A program made the position numbers and the translations under genes. Shown piece after piece: positions 4,582-5,077 of a stretch of 5,077 nt of DNA. The DNA comes from an uncultured Bacteroidales bacterium (GTDB taxonomy: Bacteria > Bacteroidota > Bacteroidia > Bacteroidales > Paludibacteraceae), in NCBI GenBank assembly GCA_945949375.1, contig CAMFEN010000105.1, forward strand, positions 1-5,077. Reading direction: 5' to 3'. The notes under the pieces were generated by a model, which did not search any database, was not told where the DNA came from, and was given only the letters and a program-made list of their open reading frames with translations. Positions within the stretch are counted from its first letter, which is position 1. Each line of letters opens with the position of its first letter.

Positions 4582-5077
4582 ATGAAAAACAAATCTCATA
4601 AATTATATTTTGCTATGCGTAGAAATTTTTACAAATTGTCTACCGCATTCTTTTTCGTATTGTTTGCACAAACTATCTTTGCGCAAACATTATTTGTACA
4701 TGGGAATGTGGCAGATGCACTGACCGGTGAGCCGCTAATCGGAGTATCCGTATTGGAGAAAGGCACACAGAATGGTACTGTAACCGACTTTGATGGTAAT
4801 TTCGATCTTACTGTGAACGAAGGAGCTGTTTTGTTAGTTAGTTATATCGGTTACAAGGACCAAGCTCTGTCTGCCGTCTCCAATATGGTGATCCGTATGT
4901 CGGAGAATACGGAGCAGCTGGAGGAGTTGGTTGTAACGGGCTACACCACGCAGCGTAAAGCCGACCTGACGGGAGCGGTGAGCGTGATGGATATGTCCAA
5001 GCCTACCAGCGAGGGTAATGCGAACATGCTCAGCAGCCTGCAAGGGCGTTTGGCGGGTGTTCAGGTAAACACCGATG
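4582..5077 (+). CDS. SusC/RagA family TonB-linked outer-membrane receptor, N-terminal part (3' end outside window)
   Basis: The frame is open from ATG 4582 to the window end: 165 residues of a family that usually has about 1000. A signal peptide occupies roughly residues 13-35 (core TAFFFVLFAQTIFA, cut near FAQ). Residues ~38-108 are a carboxypeptidase-regulatory-like (CarboxypepD_reg-like) domain, with VHGNVADALTGEPLIGVSV, GTVTDFDGNFDLTV and LLVSYIGYKDQ. The TonB-box-like EELVVTGY is at 114-121, followed by the plug start, QRKADLTGAVS (124-134) and MLSSLQGRLAGVQV (149-162), a hallmark of SusC proteins. It forms the outer-membrane channel that, with a SusD lipoprotein expected just downstream, takes up oligosaccharides using TonB energy. 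ATG at 4615 is an alternative start giving a shorter signal peptide; 4582 is preferred because ATGAAAAAC after an A/C-rich leader is the usual pattern. The signal-peptide end is AT-rich, the mature part more GC-rich. Confidence 0.92.
   Translation, partial: MKNKSHKLYFAMRRNFYKLSTAFFFVLFAQTIFAQTLFVHGNVADALTGEPLIGVSVLEKGTQNGTVTDFDGNFDLTVNEGAVLLVSYIGYKDQALSAVSNMVIRMSENTEQLEELVVTGYTTQRKADLTGAVSVMDMSKPTSEGNANMLSSLQGRLAGVQVNTD

Overview
The window looks like chromosomal DNA of a Bacteroidales bacterium, most likely Prevotella-like. The evidence is a SusC/RagA-type TonB-dependent receptor start, a TAnnTTTG-type -7 promoter box, A-rich gene leaders without a clear Shine-Dalgarno, and a periplasmic-binding/AraC fusion regulator, a combination typical of that order. 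Genus assignment is inference. All four genes lie on the + strand.

Layout: (1) positions 1-1292 hold the C-terminal part of a dipeptidyl-peptidase IV-type S9 serine peptidase with a complete catalytic triad. (2) A 69-bp gap carries a short GC-rich REP-like element directly after its stop. (3) 1362-2603 is a 12-helix sugar/H+ symporter-like MFS permease of the FucP/GluP (FHS) type. (4) 2603-4174, overlapping it by one base (TAATG), is a membrane-spanning one-component regulator: lipoprotein-like signal peptide, periplasmic sugar-binding domain, one transmembrane helix, coiled coil, AraC-type DNA-binding domain. (5) 4175-4581 has no credible gene. Its first half is a nested inverted-repeat element made of four copies of a GC-rich repeat unit, the first of which doubles as a rho-independent terminator. 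Its second half is an AT-rich control region with several inverted repeats and a Bacteroidetes -7 box. (6) 4582 to the window end is the start of a SusC/RagA family TonB-linked outer-membrane protein.

Working together: the MFS permease, the sugar-sensing regulator and the SusC-like receptor look like the left edge of a polysaccharide-utilisation locus. Glycan fragments would cross the outer membrane through SusC, a released sugar would be sensed in the periplasm by the regulator and imported by the permease, and the regulator would probably act on the control region before susC. The combination of an FHS permease with a Peripla_BP_4-type sensor resembles fructose/fructan systems of Bacteroides, but no glycoside hydrolase is visible, so the substrate is open. 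The DPP IV gene is probably an unrelated neighbour.

The least ordinary parts are the repeat element at 4173-4378 with its relative at 1295-1333 (same head, different hairpin sequence) and the kinase-free membrane-bound regulator. I see no CRISPR array, tRNA, rRNA, transposase gene or clear sign of a wholly new system.
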